Source: Chloroflexota bacterium (GTDB lineage Bacteria; Chloroflexota; Anaerolineae; Aggregatilineales; Phototrophicaceae). Taken from it: a stretch of DNA of 64,000 nucleotides. This document shows, in pieces, positions 61,374 to 64,000 of the stretch (positions within the stretch are counted from its first letter, which is position 1; the number at the start of each line of letters is the position of its first letter). Position numbers and translations under genes: made by a program. Location: contig JAPPMO010000026.1 of NCBI GenBank assembly GCA_028873975.1, positions 149,378-213,377 on the forward strand, given 5' to 3'. The notes beneath the pieces are model-generated. The model ran no database searches. It was not told the DNA's origin and saw nothing but the letters and a program-made list of their open reading frames with translations.

Positions 61374-62552
61374 GTGGTCAAGGATGCGTTTTGCGCGAAC
61401 GGCCCAAGTATAATTCGCCATAACCTGTTCTCGCGCATTGACGCCCAGCTTCCGCCGCAATTCAGAATCTCGTCGCAATGCGCAGATCGCCGCTGACCAG
61501 GCTTCGACATTATCCGGCGGGACCAGCAAAGCAGTTTCGCCATTCTGCAGCACGTCGGACCAACCGGGCAAATCCGAGGCGACGATTGCGCCGGCCGCCG
61601 CCATGTACTCGAACAACTTGAGGGGAGAGGTATAACGCGCGAATTGAGTTGCCGCCGGATGGGGCATCGCGCAGACGTCGAAGGCGCGCAGGTACAGGGG
61701 GACGTCGCCCGGCGGCACAGTCCCAACGTGAATGAAGCGATCTTCAGGCAGTCCTAATTCGACCCCTTGCCGAACGAGTCTATTCGCGTCCGCGGTCTGC
61801 CCGCCGACCAGCGCCAATTGCGCCCCCGCGACATTAGCTACCGCATCCAGCAACGTGCCAAGTCCCTTGTCCAAGCCAAGCATTTTCAGGCTGCCGACGT
61901 AACCAACGATGAAGGCGTCGTCATCCCAGCCCAGGCTGCGGCGCGCCTCGTACATATCCGGCAGAGTCTCAAAGCGCGCGCGTCGGATGCCATCGTGCGC
62001 GCTGATGATCCGCCCGGGGTCAGCGCTGCGCATGTCGACGAGATCGTCGCGCAATTTCGGCGTAATCGCGATGACGCTGCCAACGCCCTGGCAGACGTTT
62101 CGCTGCAAAGCCGCGCCACGTCTCGATGACGGGAAGAGATGCGCTTCGTAAGCCAATGATTCTTTTGGCTTGAGCCAGGAAAGCAGAGCCAGCAGAAATT
62201 CGTCGCGGCTGTAGAAGACATCGGCGCGGATAAAAGGCAGCGCGAAAAGCATCACCAGCGCGTAGGACAGCGTCAGCAGGTAAAAGGCGAATCGCGCGCC
62301 GGCGCTTTCCGCCGGGAATAGCGGGAAAACATCAAGACAGGGCAGGCGACGAATCCTGAAGTTGCGCTCGACGCCGTAGTATGCGTAGGGATCCGTTATT
62401 CGCCGCATCTCTGGCGTATTCCAGCGGCGCGAGACCCACAGGGTCACGTCATAGCCGGCCGCGGCGAAGGCTTCGCAGTTTTGCACGATCTGCAGCCCGT
62501 GCGCCCTTTCCGTGGGCAGGCGCATCAGCGAGATATAATGCAGCTTGGGCAT
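61353..62552 (-). CDS. Glycosyltransferase, GT4 family
   Basis: The 399-residue protein has GT-B architecture: the N-terminal half begins 'PKLHYISLMRLPTERAHGLQIVQ', and the C-terminal half has the nucleotide-sugar binding 'PLKLFEYMAAAGAIVASDLPGWSDVL' with the E-x7-E-like pattern. Retaining GT4 enzymes add sugars to lipids or polymers. AGGAG five bases before 62552 selects this start over 62588. It follows the MFS gene closely and is probably in the same transcript. Confidence 0.9.
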   Translation of the reverse strand: MPKLHYISLMRLPTERAHGLQIVQNCEAFAAAGYDVTLWVSRRWNTPEMRRITDPYAYYGVERNFRIRRLPCLDVFPLFPAESAGARFAFYLLTLSYALVMLFALPFIRADVFYSRDEFLLALLSWLKPKESLAYEAHLFPSSRRGAALQRNVCQGVGSVIAITPKLRDDLVDMRSADPGRIISAHDGIRRARFETLPDMYEARRSLGWDDDAFIVGYVGSLKMLGLDKGLGTLLDAVANVAGAQLALVGGQTADANRLVRQGVELGLPEDRFIHVGTVPPGDVPLYLRAFDVCAMPHPAATQFARYTSPLKLFEYMAAAGAIVASDLPGWSDVLQNGETALLVPPDNVEAWSAAICALRRDSELRRKLGVNAREQVMANYTWAVRAKRILDHLEAGFA

Positions 62553-62584
62553 GGCTCTCCTGTCAACCAGCGGATTCAGGAGCT

Positions 62585-63823
62585 TCAAACGTCTTTTGCC
62601 TGCCGCGGCAGCAGCATGCTGAGCGCCCCCGCGACAGCGATGATGAGCGCGACAATCTGGAAGGTGGTCGCCAAACCAATGTAGTCCGAGACAGCGCCGA
62701 TGATCAGCGTGCCGATGGCGCCGGTGCCGAAGATGAAACCCAGGATCGCGCCCGAGGCGAAGCCTTTGCGCATCGGGATCAGATCCTGCGCCATCACCAC
62801 GATCAAGCTATGCGCGCCCCCTGACAATCCGCCGGCGGCGATCGCCAGCAAGAAAGCGACAGGACCCTCATAGGCGGGCAGCAAGTAGAAAGCCGGCGCC
62901 GAACTCAACATGCTCAGCATCATGACCACCCGTCGGTCGAAGCGATCGGCCAGACGGCCAAAAACCAGACCTGACACGGCGGATGCGATCCAGTAGGCAG
63001 TGGTGATCGTGCCGTAGGCGGCGGGATTCCAACCTTTTTGTTCAAAAAGGACCGGCACGAAGGAGACCGACCCTTGCTGGCCCACCCCGCGGAGCACAAC
63101 GACCAGCCCGAGGATGATAAATGCCAAGACGGGAAAATGCTGATTTTTGCCATTGGCGGGGTCGTCTTGGCGCTGTTTGCGCTGCTGATGATGCTCATGG
63201 CGCTGGGGAATGCTGGTTGACATCAGCAGGACGCCGGGTATCGCGGCGATGCCCAGCACGATGATCGGCGTCAGATTATCCTGGATGCCAAAATAGCTTA
63301 AGCCGACCGTTTGACCCAGCCTGCCCAGCAGGTCGGGATTGGCCAGATCCAACAAGATACCGGCGATAGCTGGTCCCAGCGCCAGACCGGTCTGCCCCAT
63401 CAAGAAGAAGATCGCCATGTTGAAGGCAGAGCGGCGCGGAACCGATTCGGCCGCATGCAAAGCGCCCACGGGGTGCAAGGCGCCGCTGCCAACGGTGGCG
63501 ATGACCAAGGGAACGAACATCAGCCAGTACTGCCGCGTGAATGCCGCCAGCAGGATCGAGATCGTGAACATGCAAACATGGAAGGCCAAGCCCAGCGAGC
63601 CGATCCAGCGTCCGCCGCTGCGATCGGCCAGGATGCCGAAGAAGGGCTGCGTGAAGGCGCCAAATAACTGCGACAAGCTGACGGCGAGGCCGATCTGCGC
63701 ATTGCTCATCGGCAGCATGCCGGCCGCCAAAAACGTCAGAATGACCGGCGCCATCGATGTGAAAACATCGTTGGTCAAGTGACCGATGCAGACCGACCAT
63801 AACAGGCGATTTTTGCGCGGCAT
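62585..63823 (-). CDS. MFS transporter, Fsr-like
   Basis: The 412-residue transporter has about 12 membrane segments with a His/Gln-rich cytoplasmic central loop ('IPQRHEHHQQRKQRQDD'). The opening 'SVCIGHLTNDVFTSMAPVILTFL' and 'FFGILADRSGGRWIGSLG' resemble the fosmidomycin-resistance (Fsr) branch. The substrate is unknown. Its stop is 32 bases before the glycosyltransferase ATG. The region to the right edge (63824-64000) contains a TATAAT (63966-63971) but no supported gene. Confidence 0.88.
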   Translation of the reverse strand: MPRKNRLLWSVCIGHLTNDVFTSMAPVILTFLAAGMLPMSNAQIGLAVSLSQLFGAFTQPFFGILADRSGGRWIGSLGLAFHVCMFTISILLAAFTRQYWLMFVPLVIATVGSGALHPVGALHAAESVPRRSAFNMAIFFLMGQTGLALGPAIAGILLDLANPDLLGRLGQTVGLSYFGIQDNLTPIIVLGIAAIPGVLLMSTSIPQRHEHHQQRKQRQDDPANGKNQHFPVLAFIILGLVVVLRGVGQQGSVSFVPVLFEQKGWNPAAYGTITTAYWIASAVSGLVFGRLADRFDRRVVMMLSMLSSAPAFYLLPAYEGPVAFLLAIAAGGLSGGAHSLIVVMAQDLIPMRKGFASGAILGFIFGTGAIGTLIIGAVSDYIGLATTFQIVALIIAVAGALSMLLPRQAKDV

Positions 63824-64000
63824 TTTGCGAATCCTCGGCTAAAGTGGGGGCAATCATATACTTTGCATAACAAGATGAGAATGTGGACTCTATGCGGGAT
63901 TTCCAACCATATCAGTTCGACTCATGCCGGGTCTATTGCGCGAACCTAGCTGTATAGTCCTGGATTATAATGGCACTGTTTCCAATGAGCAAAAGGACGA

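Noticed and set aside
63936-63971. Promoter at the right edge (TTGCGC ... TATAAT)
   Set aside because: The boxes are about 24 bases apart, too far for a standard sigma70 promoter, and no gene can be seen before the window ends.

Overview
The window is a moderately GC-rich bacterial chromosome segment with no rRNA. Gene content suggests a heterotrophic member of the Chloroflexota (Anaerolineae/Caldilineae-like). The reasons are three sugar-type ABC importers without ATPase genes, a Tat-dependent solute-binding protein, LacI repressors, phytanoyl-CoA dioxygenase (PhyH) proteins, a TPR-STAND ATPase and dispersed 'CACAGAG' intergenic repeats. This assignment is an inference from gene style, not from a marker-gene comparison.

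Layout. 1-4344: a truncated STAND/TPR ATPase, tRNA-Lys(TTT) with its own promoter, and an acetolactate-synthase-like TPP enzyme. 4564-11733: sugar importer 1 (binding protein and two permeases) followed in the same direction by a divergent GroEL-like chaperonin and a PhyH dioxygenase, closed by a convergent LacI repressor. Matching operators lie at the importer promoter and in front of the repressor. 11876-16065: 6-phosphogluconate dehydrogenase, then a small accessory patch with a methyltransferase-nuclease fusion and an exported protein of unknown function. 16159-22679: a fatty acid desaturase and an L-fucose catabolic operon (alpha-L-fucosidase, aldo/keto reductase, fuconolactonase-like hydrolase, Zn-dehydrogenase) headed by a second LacI repressor.

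22703-34917: a 257-bp MITE-like element with perfect terminal repeats and an 8-bp target duplication sits between the repressor promoter and a five-gene oxidoreductase/isomerase operon (23176-27803). Two further sugar importers run convergently (34731 down to 27813). Operators of one sequence type sit at three promoters here, which suggests one LacI regulon joining fucoside breakdown, one importer and the five-gene operon.

35170-57508: mostly housekeeping and stand-alone genes: an alpha/beta hydrolase, an FG-GAP/UnbV protein, a membrane-anchored sulfite-oxidase-type molybdoenzyme, a PLP decarboxylase, a DUF4037 protein, chorismate mutase-DAHP synthase, a membrane glycosyltransferase, a P-type ATPase, mannonate dehydratase, an MFS pump, PriA, an arylamine N-acetyltransferase and class I aldolase. 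Several nested intergenic repeats are interspersed. 57635-59547: an AT-richer restriction-modification pair (ApaLI-like endonuclease plus methyltransferase). 59601-64000: a hypothetical protein, a PhyH protein that lacks a metal-ligand histidine, a small membrane protein, a glycosyltransferase and an MFS transporter.
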